This document shows, piece by piece, positions 35,229-49,905 of a DNA stretch of 64,000 bases. Below the pieces are notes generated by a model. It saw nothing but the letters and a program-made list of their open reading frames with translations. It did not search any database and was not told where the DNA came from. The first letter of the stretch is position 1; the number at the start of each line of letters is the position of its first letter. Source of the stretch: Ceratodon purpureus (taxonomy: Eukaryota; Streptophyta; Bryopsida; Pseudoditrichales; Ditrichaceae); assembly GCA_014871385.1 (NCBI GenBank), contig CM026427.1, forward strand, positions 1,794,068-1,858,067, in the 5' to 3' direction. The position numbers and the translations under genes were made by a program.

Positions 35229-38200
35229 AGATTAAATCTTCATTTCTCCGATAACCTCGTTGACGGGGACAACACATGTAGCGATAACACCAACAATCTC
35301 AAGAATCTAAACCCTTCATCATAATACCTCTGAAAAAGAACACACAATGTAAATACGATATAAAATTACATAAAATGCTATAAATGAGATTGAGAGATCT
35401 TACGTCAATAGTGATTTAAGGATCAAAAGCCACGGTTGAATAACATAATGAAGCAAAGAAAATACATATATCGTGTGCTTTTTATGAATATCATGTTTGC
35501 GTACTATAAAAATTAATACATGATTCACATACTCGATTTAGAAATAATTAAACGTATTTCCTGCATGATTGTTTGAAGTATAAACCTCTAGAATCTGTTT
35601 ATTCTGAGTCATCAAAAATTCTTTCGAACTTCTCTTCTTGATACAAAAAGTCAAAAAATCAAAAAATCAAAAAATCAAACATGCATCATCAAACATGCAT
35701 CATCAAATAATTCAAATTTCAATCCAATATAACATACGATGTTTAAAGTGATAAGCCTTTCTAAATTGTAGCAAAAATCCTTATATTATAAGATAACTCT
35801 AGTTGAAGAGAAAGTTTACTAAAGAAGTAAGCATGCAGAGTCCTCTAAGGTAGGAATATCAAAAACGGTTAAAATAAGGTGATTCCACCAGAAAGATTGG
35901 AGTTAGAAATTATGTGAATTTTTTTTGAGATGAAGAAGAAGAAATAATGAAGAATGCAACTTATTTTGTATTTTCATCCCAGTAAATAATTGTCTGGAAT
36001 TTCTTAAAGTGGGAAATTGATTCACCCCCAATCTTATATACTAGATTCTTCCTAAACCAAATGAAATGGTATTTTAAAATGGTTAACTAACATCACTGAA
36101 AACTGGAAGTAAGACAACTAAAGAAAACCACAATTGACATTATGTGGCAAAACCTAATTGGTCCACCAAAACTTGACTACTCATGCAGAAATTCTTCGTT
36201 TTCAATCCACCATGTCCATGTTTCACTGCAACTCTGGTCCACGCCTTGAGGACATTAAACGTTTTGGTTTCCTTAGAGCATCCCCAACGGCCTCACTATG
36301 CACTCCCTCCAAATCTAAATCTATCTTTTGACTCAATTATAATTAGATATTGAAATTACCATCATTAGAAGCGCATTAAAATAAACGTGAGATATTTCTT
36401 ATGAAAAAAAAATTGCAAAAATTTGACATAGGTGAAATGTCCCATTGAAAACACCATGTAATCAAATTTTAGAGGAAGTGCACCAAATCTTGCTTAAAAA
36501 TGGAAAGATACTTCTACGCTCCCTCTATATTTCTGATAAAACTGGGCTGCAAAGGATCGTCGAAAGTTGGTGGTATCTAGATCTTCACATCATTTCGATA
36601 TGCTCATGTTTCCACCACTTTAAAATTGCATACTCACGTAACCAATAAGTCATAATCTTTTGCGCACTCCAATCTCAATATTGCATTACAATCATCCACT
36701 CCTGCGATTGTGCGAGATGGTAGCCTTATCCTTTTCCTCGATCCGTACTGAGTACCACCAGTAAGTATCAATTCACTCTCTAAATCATTTTGCACAGTAA
36801 TATTATGGTCGAAAATTAATTCATCTAGATCGAGTTCCTCAATCCATCGTCCTTTTTTGTATAATGCATTTGACCTCGTGGCAATCTAAACTCGGACACA
36901 TAAATTCCGTCCATTTCAATAATCCACTTGCACCTCGGTTGGCCAATCTGTGGCCATTCACTAGGAGAAACGCCTGGGAGTTGGGCGTGGAGGAGCTTCC
37001 TCGACTCCCAGGATCCCCCTCCCGAAGTCACCCCCCTTCGTCAGGGGTAAGCGGGGTTTACGTTTTCATTTACCGCGGTCTTTGATTTACCTCGGTTTCA
37101 GTTGACGTTGTCGAAGGGCCAAGTGGAGTTTCGTCTGCGACTCTGTGAAATGCGGAGGAAAAGGAGGCGATAACCAGTGCAAGACAAGTGTTTGTTTAAC
37201 GACTCAGCTCCCAGGAGCGACCACCGGATCCCAGGATTAGTCCTCACAGTTTGACATTTGTTAAAATGTCGGCAGTTGTTTCATGGTTTTCAAGTCCTCC
37301 GAGAACGTGACATGTGTTGCAGAAGCTTTCTGGTAGCCTCTGATAAGGCCTCCGATAAGAAGTAGTGGATTATGTAGGTTTGGAAATAGTGTGGAGCATT
37401 TATAACCCAATACGAGAGATGCATAGCGTGAATAATATCGTTTATATTGCAGAATACGATGACAACGTTCACGGGGTGTTACAGGCAAGCAATGCTCGAC
37501 ATCTGTGAATACTGTCCTAAACAATAATAGCTCTTAGACAGTGCGAGCTACAAACAAACTAATTTACTTGCCAACTAAAAACTCACTGTCTTCGAAGCTT
37601 ACACACATAGTTTCTCAGCATAATGGTGAGAAAATTGATCACGAGTGTGCTTAACTATCCAACTTGTCTATATCTGCACTAAGGTTTTCGGGAAGTCAGG
37701 AGGCCAATGACACCTCCTAATTTGTAAGATTTAATGCGATGCGTACCGTGTCTTTATGTTTAAGTCGTTGACAGCGATTCCTCCAGTGTCAGAGTTTCAT
37801 CGAATGAGACACCTAAATTGGCACAACATAGCTATATTCGAAGGAACGCATCCAACTCTTGAAACTCCGTCGACGTCATTTCCCCCGCCAAGGTATTCCA
37901 TCCACCCCCTGGGAAAAATCGAAACGACTCCTTCTAATGTGTTTCAGAGCAAGTTTAATGTCAGTAAGTTAGCCTCCATACAGTTGGAACGATGACGATG
38001 TGTATAATAGAAATGCGTTAGAGCTGCACAGACATATATACATCGCCCAAAATGGAAATCTTGGAAACATTTATCACGATATGAAGACCACTTTTCAGTA
38101 GATAGAGACGTGTAAATAATTGAGAGAAAAATAGAGTCGCAAACTAAAACGAGAGACCTTGCATCCACATACCAGAGTACTTGTGTGTGGTCCACTTGAA

Positions 38201-38262
38201 GTACTTCATTTCTGTTTCATATTCGCTAGGGCCTTTGACACATCGACAACGTACTCAGAGCC
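35229..38262. other. Gene-poor stretch with repeats and a GAGCATCC-type terminus
   Basis: TCAAAAAA repeats and a CATGCATCATCAAA duplication lie at about 35640-35705. A TTAGAGCATCCCCAACGG motif at about 36273-36290 resembles MITE termini and the left end at 19821, but no partner was found. A GC-rich block at 36950-37240 with repeated CTCCCAGGA and CCCGAAGT motifs starts with CACTAGGAGAAACG (about 36958), a CACTA-like end. The downstream end of ORF1 (minus strand) may extend to about 38150. Confidence 0.35.
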
Positions 38263-41228
38263 TCACAAAACCCATGCGTCATTCGCTAATTCCGCGCATT
38301 TTACATCATCCAGCGATTTAACACCCCTGTTGGGTTGTTTTGCTGGATGCATTACCTTAATGCCGGATTGGTAAACCTTGAGAACTTGTATGAGCTGCAT
38401 ACCACTCTCCCATGGGATCGAGCGCCATGGTGAAGACTGAAGCTTCTTTTTTGTCGTTTTAAAACTATATCCAGTTCGTCCGAGTGCGACTGGTCCTCCA
38501 AGTCGTGTGGGGTGAAGTACCCACACGTCTTTGTTCATCCTTAGAGGATTCCGCTTCTGTAACATCGTGAACAAAAATCGTGAGCGTGACTTCCTCATAT
38601 ACAAAGACGATCTAAATATAATTCAGAAAAATAATTCAGTGTGAAACATCAAAGCGTACCTGTTGCCCCTGAGGCGTTAGGTTCGTTGGTGGATGACGGT
38701 CTGCATATTTACTTTTAGCAATCTGCGATGCCCTATCATCGGGAGAAGCCAGTGGAGATTTACCTTTCAAAAAAGTGACGTGTACCTCTGTGCCATTTTT
38801 GCTGGAAGACGTAACTGTCATTGGATAATTATTTGTCGACGGTATACGTTCCAAATTAACTATCGCATCACCGTTGTTTTTCAGGACCACATCATCGTGC
38901 TCCGAATCCTTCATGGTTGAAGGTATTTTTGATATTTTAGACATCATCTGTGTAGATTCAACGTAAGAAGGCAAGCACTGTATTATGTATGCATTTGACA
39001 ATACAGAAAATGATGCAGACAATGCAGACAGTCGCATCTTGAATTCAGGTGAAAGAATCGCACAAAAGTCTTTATGTAATTGAAGAGTAGTGACTGATAC
39101 CCACCAAAGAATGAAATGTAATTGTTCAAGGTATATAGAGTCACATGCCAAGTACGTAGGAAGAAGAGGTAGAACACAGTACCATGTGCTAAAATTCCTG
39201 ACGGTTCCTGCATCGAATTCTCCAGACCACCTTCCTTTTCCCCTCGAGATGATTCTGTCGCTGAATAATTAATTGGGTACCCGCCATCCGTCGATGCACT
39301 CTTGTTGCTACCATGTGTGTAATCTTGTTGTCTATCCTTCTGAAAATTGTGTTCCAATGTGGAATGTGAATGACTTGATGTAGGAACGCATGCAATCAGA
39401 TGTTCAGGTATCTCACCGGGTATTTTTCGGCCGATTCCTGTTGCTGGTTGGACAGTGGGTTGCTCTGGCAGCCGGGATGATTTCTGACCAGTGCCCTGCT
39501 TCATCATTGTCACAATAGAATTAGATTAAATAAATTTAAGGCACTCTGATAAAAGCATAAAAACATCTTCAATCATAGACTACGGCTAAGCGATTCCCTA
39601 CTTGATCTTTCGCAATGGGAACACTGTCACCGTGCATGTTCTTGTCAAACAGAGACTGTATGTGTTTCATAATCTGCGGGAAGTCGCTGCGTTCTTGGAG
39701 ACGTTTCAATAGATGAGGGGCGTCGAGAGTAGTCGGGGATAACTCTCCATCCCCTGCTCTAACATGTGAACCACATTCCTTGGAATTTGATGCGCCTCCA
39801 TGTGATTCTGTAGCTTTTAGTTCCGCCTGATGCCATGTCATATATACAGGTAAAGCATATGAAAATCACATGCATCAAATGAATCAATGGTTGAAACAAA
39901 GGCAAAAATACTGTACTGCAGAACTGGTATGGCAAGAATTTTAAGAACAAAAGATGAATGTGGGTTTCATTAAAACCTCTCGATTATTGGTGTGAATATT
40001 CTCCGGTACATTTGTCTTAAAGCGATTAACATCGCATGCTCCATTAGCGTCTTCAATTTCCACCTCTTCATAAGGCATCCTTGAGCTGGTTCCGGAGCTA
40101 CTAATTCCAGCCGTGGAATCAGTACCGCCATCCTGCAACACATTTTTTAATCCTCCTCATATGTTTATGTCCATCCTACCGAGCCACATTTAGGAAATGG
40201 AACACTCGGATTAAAGATCGTCCACATCTCTGTCTAAAAATGGTGAAATCGATCCGTCACAATTTAAATCCTCGTGTTGACTGTACCTCGGTAGTTGATG
40301 GCATTTCCAACAAAGGTTGTAGCAATCCATTTTCTTCTGCCATCTTCATCGCTAAACGTTGTGCCTTTTTCGCAGAATTCATCTCCCTACATCGCTGCAC
40401 CCTGTTAGAACCCTCCGGACTGGCCCAATAAGCTAATAAAGCTGGGTGTCTTGCTTCATTACATGCAGGATGACGTTCTCCATTCTCTTCCCAGTGCTTA
40501 CGAAATAAACACATGTCTTTCTCCAGCTTCTTTCTCATGAACTCTGGAAACCACCCCTCCCTTAATGGAGGTTCAAACTCGAATTGGTCATGAACAAGAC
40601 TCTCCACCTTGATAAACTGAAGGTCATTATCTTCATAGTGAATCTGAGCCACATTGACATAGATATCCATTAAACTCTTCACAAGCGATGTTACTCTAAG
40701 TTTATTTGTAATCATGTTTCCCCCACCGTCTGTTCTGATTTTGAAGCGCGTCCCGTTTCGTGTTTTCTTGTGTTTAGCAAATTCTGAACCTGCCTTTCGC
40801 TGGATTGCTCTTTTCTTGCAGTCCCGTCTACTTGTTGGAAAATTATCTCGACCATTCGTGGCTACCTGAGTCACAGACACGGCCAAGCTTTCTCTCCCAA
40901 CTGCGACAGCTTTTCCCCTCCCGGTTTCGTACAGAGACACATCAGGTGGGGTTACTGTTGGTGAATCGTGGGATAAACCCGAAGGCCTAGGGAGTCCATC
41001 TTCAGCGTTTCCTATATTCTCCTTTGCAGCTGCGTAAGTTCGCTCATCCTCAATAGGAGAATATCTTGTTTGGTTCAATGATTGCCCATCAAAGGTACCA
41101 AGAAATGTTTTACGCATCATTCCCTGTTTCATGTGCTCCAACGCTGCCAGATAACATGCTTCAAACGTTCCAGAATTACTGTCAGCTTGCCCACGTCTCT
41201 CACCCTGTCCGTCGTCCGTCATCACCAT
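38263..41228 (-). CDS. CACTA transposon ORF1 (Transposase_24 / Ptta-like)
   Basis: Exons in coding order: 41228-40287, 40132-39977, 39826-39602, 39495 to about 39190, 38947-38660, 38556 to about 38269. Most joins are phase-0 GT-AG; the donor after the fourth exon is uncertain. The first exon ends with HPACNEARHPALLAYWASPE and AKKAQRLAMKMAEENG, the pattern of the plant Ptta/En-Spm transposase family (Transposase_24), which binds element ends. The last exon (HPTRLGGPVALGRTG, then IPWESGMQLIQV) resembles the C-terminal domain found in ORF1 of plant CACTA elements. The middle exons are Ser/Thr/Glu-rich and probably disordered. It is transcribed away from the tnp2 gene at 43518. No break is obvious in the main exons; the 3' end past 38263 is unresolved. 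Confidence 0.65.
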
Positions 41229-43517
41229 TGTAATTCTGGTCTCTGAATTGTAGATATAATCCGCAGTCCGTCCTCTGATTTTCTGATACCAGTCGGTGGC
41301 ACAGAAATCACTTTTGATTCATTCCCTGTGCATACGTGTATATAAGGAGGGGATTTTCTGCTAACAAAGAGTAAGGGCATGAGAAATATCAGTACCCACT
41401 TCACGAATGTCAGCCTACTGTGATCGAGAGGCAATACATAGACGACATTATTTAAACACTATGTCAAGTAAATCTGTAATATTTTAATTTTAAAATCTAG
41501 AGGCGACAAAGAAAGCTAATTATGTCTTTGGATAAAAATACAGTTGGTTCCTCATTTACCTTGACGATGTCAATCACATTAAACCCTTATCCTTCATACA
41601 CCGTCCTCGTTTTCATTGGCAAATATTTACCCTAATTTAAATTTCTTACTTTGCCTAAAAATACAGGGTTTAGGTTTTCATGATACGATGAGTAAGCTTC
41701 TGTATTAGACAAGAACCATTGATTAGGTTCTGTGACTGAACAATCAACTCTGAAATAAAGAGTCCACTCTTCTTAATTGTAAAATAACATTCTAGGTACA
41801 TATGGTGATATGACACCGTAACAGACAAGTACGTATACATTTTGAAGAACCAAGAATTACCTGAAGAGTCGCTCCTACGTCGTTGTATTTCATCACATAC
41901 ATTAGGTTCAACAAATCTACAACCAGTCTTGCATACATAATTAGGACCAAAAAAATGAACAGGTTCAGTTCAATTATCCCACCCCCGTATACAAAGTTCT
42001 GTTTCAGAAGGGAAAATATAAATCATCACAACACAAGAATGTAACGAGATAACTTACAACACTGAGATACGTTCAAAGGTCCGTGAGCTGAACAAGGGTA
42101 ACCACTGTAGACGTGCTCGGCCGCTTAAAGGAGAACGCGGTGTAACGCATACATAAGGCGGCAAGGTGGAACCCATACGTTTCCGGTGCATAAACCCTAA
42201 AAGTAGTATCTCTCCCAAAACTTCGGGCACACTGGCAGTCCAAAAAGGCATGTTGAGAAGGACCTTCCTTGACGTCAATCCACTCTCGGATGTGGACTTG
42301 ATTGAACGAGTTATGTGCGTTTCACTACGAAACTAGAATTTACGCACCACGGTTTTTGTTGAATTGGTAAATTATTATGATGCTCATAGAAATAGAGAAG
42401 ATGGTGTCCTCCGTTCTCTCATCTTATTCGATACATGTAATTGCAACCTTCTGAACTACCGTCAATTTGCAGTATTTCGATTATGCTCAAAAGATGAATC
42501 ATGTGCTGATTGTTATGCAGACGGTGTGTCCTCCACAATCAACACCGCTGTTTAATGGACAATCTTAACGAAACAATCAGCAGATATAACGTTCACGAGA
42601 TATATTAACTGGTAAGTCCTACATCTCCTATTACTTACTCAGATGTATGAATTGTACATATAATCCGATCGCGCGCCACTAGGTATAAGTTTATTGTCCA
42701 TGCGGACTTAATTTCCACTATGTTTTGCATTCGTAATCTCCTCTCCCCTGGAGTGATATTTTAAACTCTGGGTTGGCGCTAAACGGTCACGAATGCCTTG
42801 CACGCTCTGTTGAACCCTTCAGCCTACATTACATTTTGTCCAATCATGTGGCATATACGTAGAATACCTAATTGCAAAAGCATAATTGTATGTAGACATT
42901 GCGTTTTCAGGATAGAGGATGTAGTGAAACCTCTTGGATTGACACTCAAACAGTCATTCTGTTAAATTTGATCATGGTTTCTATGGCTACAAATCTCTAA
43001 ACAAGCTTGACATATGTGCATTACTCTTGGATCAGAATAATTGATGATTACAATTCCTAAATTCAAGTCCCATTGCTCCAATAAATATTTGAAATCGTTG
43101 TACACAATGTCGAGTCTAATTTTAGTTGCCTTTTTCTCTCGTTTCCTGCGTCGTTGGATCGGGTTAGGGTTTCCTTCTAGGCACTGTCTGATTGGATTAC
43201 CGCACTCGCGTTTGTTTAGTTTCTCTTCTAATAACACATGTTAGTTAACTGTTTTCTCTATATTGGAATATGTCACGTTATGAAAGCCTTACTTCTCGCA
43301 TTTCCACGATCGACTTAGGGTTTTGTAAGGTCTTAGAGATTGGCACGGTAGCAACTGACCAAAAAAATGCTAAACGGTACTCTGGCTTATACTTATACAA
43401 AGAAATTTAGCAATTGCCATGCCTTGCTACTCAGTCATTTTGGAGCTGCATAATACTGAATGCGGTCATTAAGATTACCTCACTAAACTTACAATTTGCA
43501 TCCTTCTCTGCAGAGTT
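41229..43517. promoter_or_regulatory. Divergent upstream region between CACTA ORF1 and tnp2
   Basis: About 2.3 kb between the two head-to-head transposon genes with no conserved coding frame. A good splice acceptor (CTCTGCAG, ending about 43514) immediately precedes ATG 43518, so tnp2 probably has a 5' UTR intron. The region is the likely bidirectional promoter of the element. Confidence 0.4.
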
Positions 43518-46500
43518 ATGGATCGACAACAAAGACTACCAGTCACACATCCTGCCAGAGTGAAGGCTAGGGAGCGTAAACTCTGGAGACGAGAGATATC
43601 ATGGGCCATCAGGGAACAACTTCGGACATCCAATCCTTCGCTGAAAATATCTTGCCCTTGTAGACTCTGCGACAGGGGATACAGACAAGAAAAATATGTA
43701 GACACTGTTCTGAAACACCTCGACACCTTGAAGATGTATGGTCGTGATCCCAAAAATTATGGATCTTCGAAGGTATTTCTCTGTGGTGGTCACACAATCC
43801 CTTTGCAATCAAATGTTGTAAGTTGGTCCCATGTTGTTTTCATATTTTGCAATTTCATACGCCTTAGCTCTCGGATAGTGTATTCCGGGAATGTTTTTTA
43901 AAGCTGTATAATTTAAAAAACCACGGCATTTTAAGACGAGTAGACGACATCACTTCATTGTAGACGTTTAGTCTGAATTGATAATAATAAATTCATATTG
44001 AATTGCAACGTCTATGTGATGTTTTCAAAAATTGCTGATTGAGTTGGACTGATGGATTACCCCTCAAATGGATGGTCTGATTCGTTAACTTTGGCATTAA
44101 TCCAACTTCATTGTACTGAAATGGTTCCACAGTGAGTGTACATGTTACTAAAAATTCTCCTTTTCTTAATTCTGTTTACAGGGATACACTGCCGACGATT
44201 CTGATGACGAATGGGATCAACACATTGTTCAATCCTACGGCTTACTGGCTACTGCAACGGGTGGTGGAGGTCGACAAGTTTGCACAGAGGACGATGACGA
44301 CATTATAGAGGAGGTTGCAAACGCATTCGGTACATACGATTAGCTCAACGCAGAATGGGCTCGTGCTGATCGAGGGTCTACAGGGATGAACCAACCACAT
44401 GGAAACGAATACGAAGGAGAATCTGTAACACGTGGTGGTAGCTCCCCAACTGTACCCGAACACACAGAGAATATGGAAGCTGGAGGTGGTTATCAGTTCG
44501 ACACAGAGTTCTATGAGATGGAGACAGGTCCACCGAATCCGGGGTTGCAAGTCCCCCCACCTGGGCCACCTGCATATGAACAACAACATGACAATGCGTC
44601 TCGGCAACAAGACTCTGACAGTTCTGGTGAAGATGATGATGATGATGACGCTCCACAGGAAGACGATGACCCCATGCCGTCCAATGTACCCCCATGGACA
44701 ACGACACATGAAAATCCTATTTCGCCGGAGGAGGCATTCCTCAGAGATGCAGCTCGCACCCCATTATATCCTACCGCTAAAGTTTCATGTTTGAGTTCTG
44801 TCATATTGCTCATCAACTGCCTGCGAATGCATATAGGGCGTCGTCCATGTTGATCAATGCGTTGTTCACACTGTTATCAAAAGTCATACTCCCGGAGGTG
44901 AATTTTTTACCTACTACAGAGTACGAGGCATCAAAGATGGTGAAAAAACTAGGACTAAATTACAGTATGATTGACGTGTGTCCAAACGAGTGCGTGCTGT
45001 ATAGGGGAGATGCACTATCTGGATTGGATAGCTGTCCTCAATGTGGAGCAGCAAGGCGAAGGAGGTGCGGGAAGAGCATGGTCCCCTGTCGAGTATTAAG
45101 ATATTTTCCTCTTATACCCAGACTTATCAGGATGTTTCGAAATTCAACGCTAGCAGAGTCCATGTCCTTTGCTGCAACACATAAGAGCAGAGACTCCAAA
45201 ATGAGGAGTGTGGCCGATTCTCAGGTGTGGCGTTTCATTGATGAGACCTACCAATTCTTCTCTAAGGACCCACGGAATGTAAGGTTAGCCTTAGCCACTG
45301 ATGGCATCAACCCTTTTTCTGAAAAACGAAGTACCTACTCCGTGTGGCCTGTAATGCTTCTAAACTTTAATGTTGCTCCCTGGCTTACTATGAAGCGTTT
45401 TTTTATTATGTTGGCCCTCATCATACCTGGAAAGAGGTCAGTGTCGGGTGATCATTTCGATATGTACTTAGAGCCCTTGCTAGAGGAACTCAGATACCTG
45501 TGGGCGGTTGGAGTTCAGATAAGAGATGCATCAAAAGAGTACGTCGATTCCTTTCATACCCTCAGAGGTATTTTAATGTTCACAATCCATGATTATCCGG
45601 CTTACGGGATTGTGTCTGGGTTAGTAACTAAGGGATATAAGGGTTGCACTTGTTGTGGTCCCCACAATATATGTAGAAGGTCCAAGTCTCTTGGTAAGAA
45701 CGTATGGGACTTCCAGCACAGGATATATCTTCCGGAGTCACACCCCATGCGATATAACGAAGTGCAGTTTAGGGGACAACAAGAGCATAGGGTCGCCCCT
45801 CCAAGAATGACAGGTACTTTGACTAAGCTTTGCGGCATGGAACGTGAGCGCTGGTTGGCAGAAGGAGGAGTTCGTGGATCAGAGCATGATCCTGTAAGAA
45901 GGCACGGGGTTAAGCGGCTCAGTGCATTGTTCACTCTACCTTACTGGAGGTGAGTCACTGTATCTTGTAACACATTTTTTATGAAAGGATTTGTAATGTC
46001 GATCTATTTTAACGTACAGAGCGTAGGATTCTTCTCTTTATTTGAGATGCAGTGGCTCTTTGTCAACATCGTTCCCTGGTTTTCCTGTTGAATTCATGAA
46101 CCTGATTTTATTTCATGGTTTTGGTCAATTCGACATAGGTACTTCAGGTGACATTGCAATGTAAGCTTGTCTGTACGTCCAAGTTCGTGATAATACATTT
46201 ACACAGTAATAACTTTGTGTGGAATGTTTAGGTAAAAGAAAATATAACTAAACTTGCATACACATTTTCGTAGAACAATATGCGTCACTATCATTGGCGT
46301 ATAGTAGGGGATTGAAATATATTTTTATTTTAAATTCTTGGAGATTAGTATGTACTGACTTCCTATGTTATCTTGTTTAATTTATTGACCGTTAATGTGT
46401 TAAACGCTGCTCCTCATGAACATTGAAAGGACCTAAGATTCGTCAAAACCAGACCAGTTTGTTGTGTGTCAATATAGTCTTGTTGGGCAATATCATATGC

Positions 46501-49500
46501 TTGTTGTTGTTACTACTCACAGTAAACTAACCTAACAAAGTCTGTGGTCACTCATTCTATTCGATTGATCCATGATTACGAGTTTTGACTCATCTCTAAT
46601 TCAAATTCATAAATGATTCCCATGACGGTTCAGAGTATGAGATTGGTAAGTTTGTCCCTTCAAGCTAATACAATATAGCATACAAACGCAGTTCCTTTAA
46701 GAGCTTTCTTCATCTTTGTCCGAATGTAATGATATATTTCAGACAGTTTGAAAACAAGACAAGTTTTTTTGATTTTGCTGTTCTATGAATTAACTAACAA
46801 TTTCTTCTGCATTTACATTTACAGGAGCTTCCTATAAGACATACACTTGATCCTATGCATTGCGAAAAAAACGTAAGTGCGAGTTTACTGGGATTTCTAC
46901 TCGGCGAAAAGGATACGGCTGCTGTTAGACGTGACATGGAAGAGATTGGTGAAGCAGATGTTCCTGGAGGCATTCGCGACCCCAGATCCCAACATACACC
47001 CCAACTGCATGTGCGCCCAATAGGGAATACGGGGAGGTTTTTTAAACCGCACCCTCCTTACTCGCTGACCACGCAGGAGCGAGGGCAATTTATTGACTTA
47101 GTCTCGTCAATTAAAACTCCGACGGGCTATGCCGGGCAATTAGGCAAACATATTGGACAGAAACGATTTATGGGTTTAAAGAGCCATGACTTCCACGTTT
47201 TAGTACAGCAAATTATTCCTGCGGCCATCAGAAGATTCTTAACTCCTGGTGCCAGAGACGTTATTATTCGGGTGGGTAACGTTTTTAAAAGGATTTGCGC
47301 TAAAGTTATAGACACTGAGGAGGTGGAGGATTTAATGACTTATACCGCAGAAACGGTTTGTTTACTAGAGATATATTTTCCCCCTGGATTCTTCGATACG
47401 ATGCCGCATATGATGGTGCACCTAGTTAAGGAGTTGTCACTTGTTGGACCTGTTCACAGTAGAACTTGCTACGGCGTTGAGCGGTACCTTTATGGATTGA
47501 AGAAGTCTGTGCGAAACAAGTATCGTCCGGAAGCATGCATGGCCACCGGCTATATTGCAGATGAGGCACTTGGATTCGTTACTGAATACACGTCTCTCTC
47601 TCCATATATTAAACGAAGGATGTGGGATATGGAATATGATGAGAAAAATTATGGAGAAGTGCTTGAAGGTGGCAAACGCAGGGTTAGGCTAAGTGCGCAG
47701 GAGAGGCTGCAGATCCACCAGTACACAATATGGAACTCTGTAGCAACACATGAACTTCGCAGGTGTGTCTTTTGCATTTATTTTTTGTGTTCTATTCTTT
47801 TTGGAAATCTGAACTGCACATGTTGTCTACACTTCTGATGTGCACCGCGTTTGATGAAACACAGTCTTCCACCTTCATGTAAATAGTGCTGGTTCAATCT
47901 TGTTAATGGGCTAATGTAATACCGTTCATTACACATACATAATGTCTCGTTCGAGATGGTACATATAATTTACTTAATAGGTTTACAGTAACTACATGTG
48001 CAAATTTGACAAGGAAATTTCTGACGTTGGTATTATCGTCTCCTCGGGGACTTATTCGTTCTCAATGTTATTTCTTTTTAATGACGTTCCAAGTGATATG
48101 TGAGTAATGTTCTTCAACCGGACGTTAACATTTCTTTGTTCTTTGGTTATGAGGCGTTGAATTTTGACTCTGAGTTCAAAAACATTAAAAAAGGGATTCT
48201 GGATTTCAGACGATGGTAACAACAGTTCTATGTCTAATTAGCTCTAGAAACCTGTACTAGTTGTTCATCTTATAATGTACAGTTACAGGTTTTTGTTTTT
48301 TGATAGCAACAGGGTAGTTTTAAACTAATGCTTCATATACGAAGTTGTCTTTTCTTTTCTGTCGATGATTTTGGATTATGAAATGGTGTGTGTAGAATTA
48401 AATTATTCATAACGTTTGTCGGTAGGGGTGAACAAATTATTTATTACCTCTTAGATTGTCGCCATTATGTGCGTTGTAGATTGGAGTGAATGTTCGTTGG
48501 TTCGTTGGTCATTTTAGTAATTATATGTAGAAAACAATGGATTACTGTTTTCTCTTGTTCTTACAATGAGTTGCACGGCTTATTAGCAGTCCATTGAGAA
48601 TGTCGACTCATTCTTATCTGAGAAGAAGTCACAGTTTTATATAATTCCACGACTGAAAGGGGTTGTTTCTTAACAAGTGATTGTTTTCTGATTAATTGCA
48701 TATTCCCCTGTATACTGATATATTTTTATTCTTGATTGCATGTAACCTGTAGTGAGTACGAGGATTTGGTGCATGAAAGGTCTGGAAGGCGGAGGAATCG
48801 TTTACCACCGCTCCCTGCTTTCGAAAATTGGCTGCGTGAGCGTGTACAGACAATGCTTGATGCCAGAGAAGTAGTGGACGATGACTTAGCTCAAATGTCA
48901 ACCCTTCCCAGTGAAGTAGCTATTGAGTATCCTGCTATGTGGGCCTACGGAAATCATTTCCGTTGCCTACCAGATGACGAATCTGTAAACAATGAAACGT
49001 TTGATTCAGGAGTGTTCTGCATGTCTCCACAGGGGTGTCGTTCTTCAACACAGGATCGGAATGTCGTTGACGCCGACCTTCCGTATGTGGGGTTATTGAA
49101 GAAGATAATTCAGGTCACGTATTGCGCTCTTGATCAAACTGTAATGAAATGTTCGTGGATACGTCCTAACCTTACTGGAAATCAATCAATGCGCCAGGAT
49201 GAGTATGGGTTCTGGTTAGCAAAGTTCGATGCACGACAAGATCCTAACCGGGAAAACCCTTACGTTTTACCGTACTCTGTTTCCCAGGTACAGTTGACTT
49301 CGTCTCTACTAAAATTTTACTTTAGGGTTCAATGTCAAATCATCTATTAATTACTTCTTGAAGGATTAATGAACTTCACATTGGAGATCTGTCAATGAGG
49401 GGTAAAAGTTAACACTCTGGATTCGATGTTTTCACCGTGTATGTGATTTGAACTTTGGAGATTTGTCTTGACTATCATATTTGAGCAGGTTTTCTTTGTA

Positions 49501-49905
49501 GACGACCCTGGCAATGAGGGGTGGAAGGTTGTTCTTGAGCATCCTCCGCGGTCAAAGAGGATTTCCCAAGAAGATGATGACTTCAGTCGCCCAGAGTCAT
49601 CAGAACATACCTTTGACGCACCTGGACTTCCCAATCCTATTTCAAGTTCTGGTAGTCAACGAAATGCCCCTCCCGGAGGCGGGGCATCTACATCATCGCC
49701 AAGTCAATTCCCAGATGAATACAGAGCGCATGATTTCGGCCAGAGCATACAACATGCAGAGGTGGAGGCGGTAGATCGGAGGAGAGAATTCGACAATGAG
49801 GCAGCATCTTGGCTCGATGAAGATTTCCAGGACAACGATGATAACATAGTATGTAACGACGACCATGGAAGAGATCTAGAAAGTATGATGGACTTCCGTT
49901 CTTGA
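43518..49905 (+). pseudogene. CACTA/En-Spm tnp2-type transposase, damaged
   Basis: Exons 43518-43817, 44182 to 45949 (broken), 46825-47762, 48753-49287 and 49489-49905. Exon 1 carries CPCRLCDRG, the transposase-associated zinc domain. Exon 2 is the tnp2 core (VLRYFPLIPRLIRMF, LATDGINPFSEK, LNFNVAPWLTMKRF, IIPGKRSVSGDHFDMYL, CTCCGPHN, GVKRLSALFTLPYW). Exon 46825 begins ELPIRHTLDPMHCEKN and contains DUF4218. Exon 48753 is DUF4216 (DEYGFWLAKFD). The last exon has VFFVDDPGNEGWKVVLEHP and an acidic tail. The coding frame is interrupted by an in-frame TAG at 44341-44343 and by a frameshift within about 44787-44853. The phase-2 donor at 45949 also does not fit the phase-0 acceptor before 46825. A working transposase is therefore not expected. 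Confidence 0.85.
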
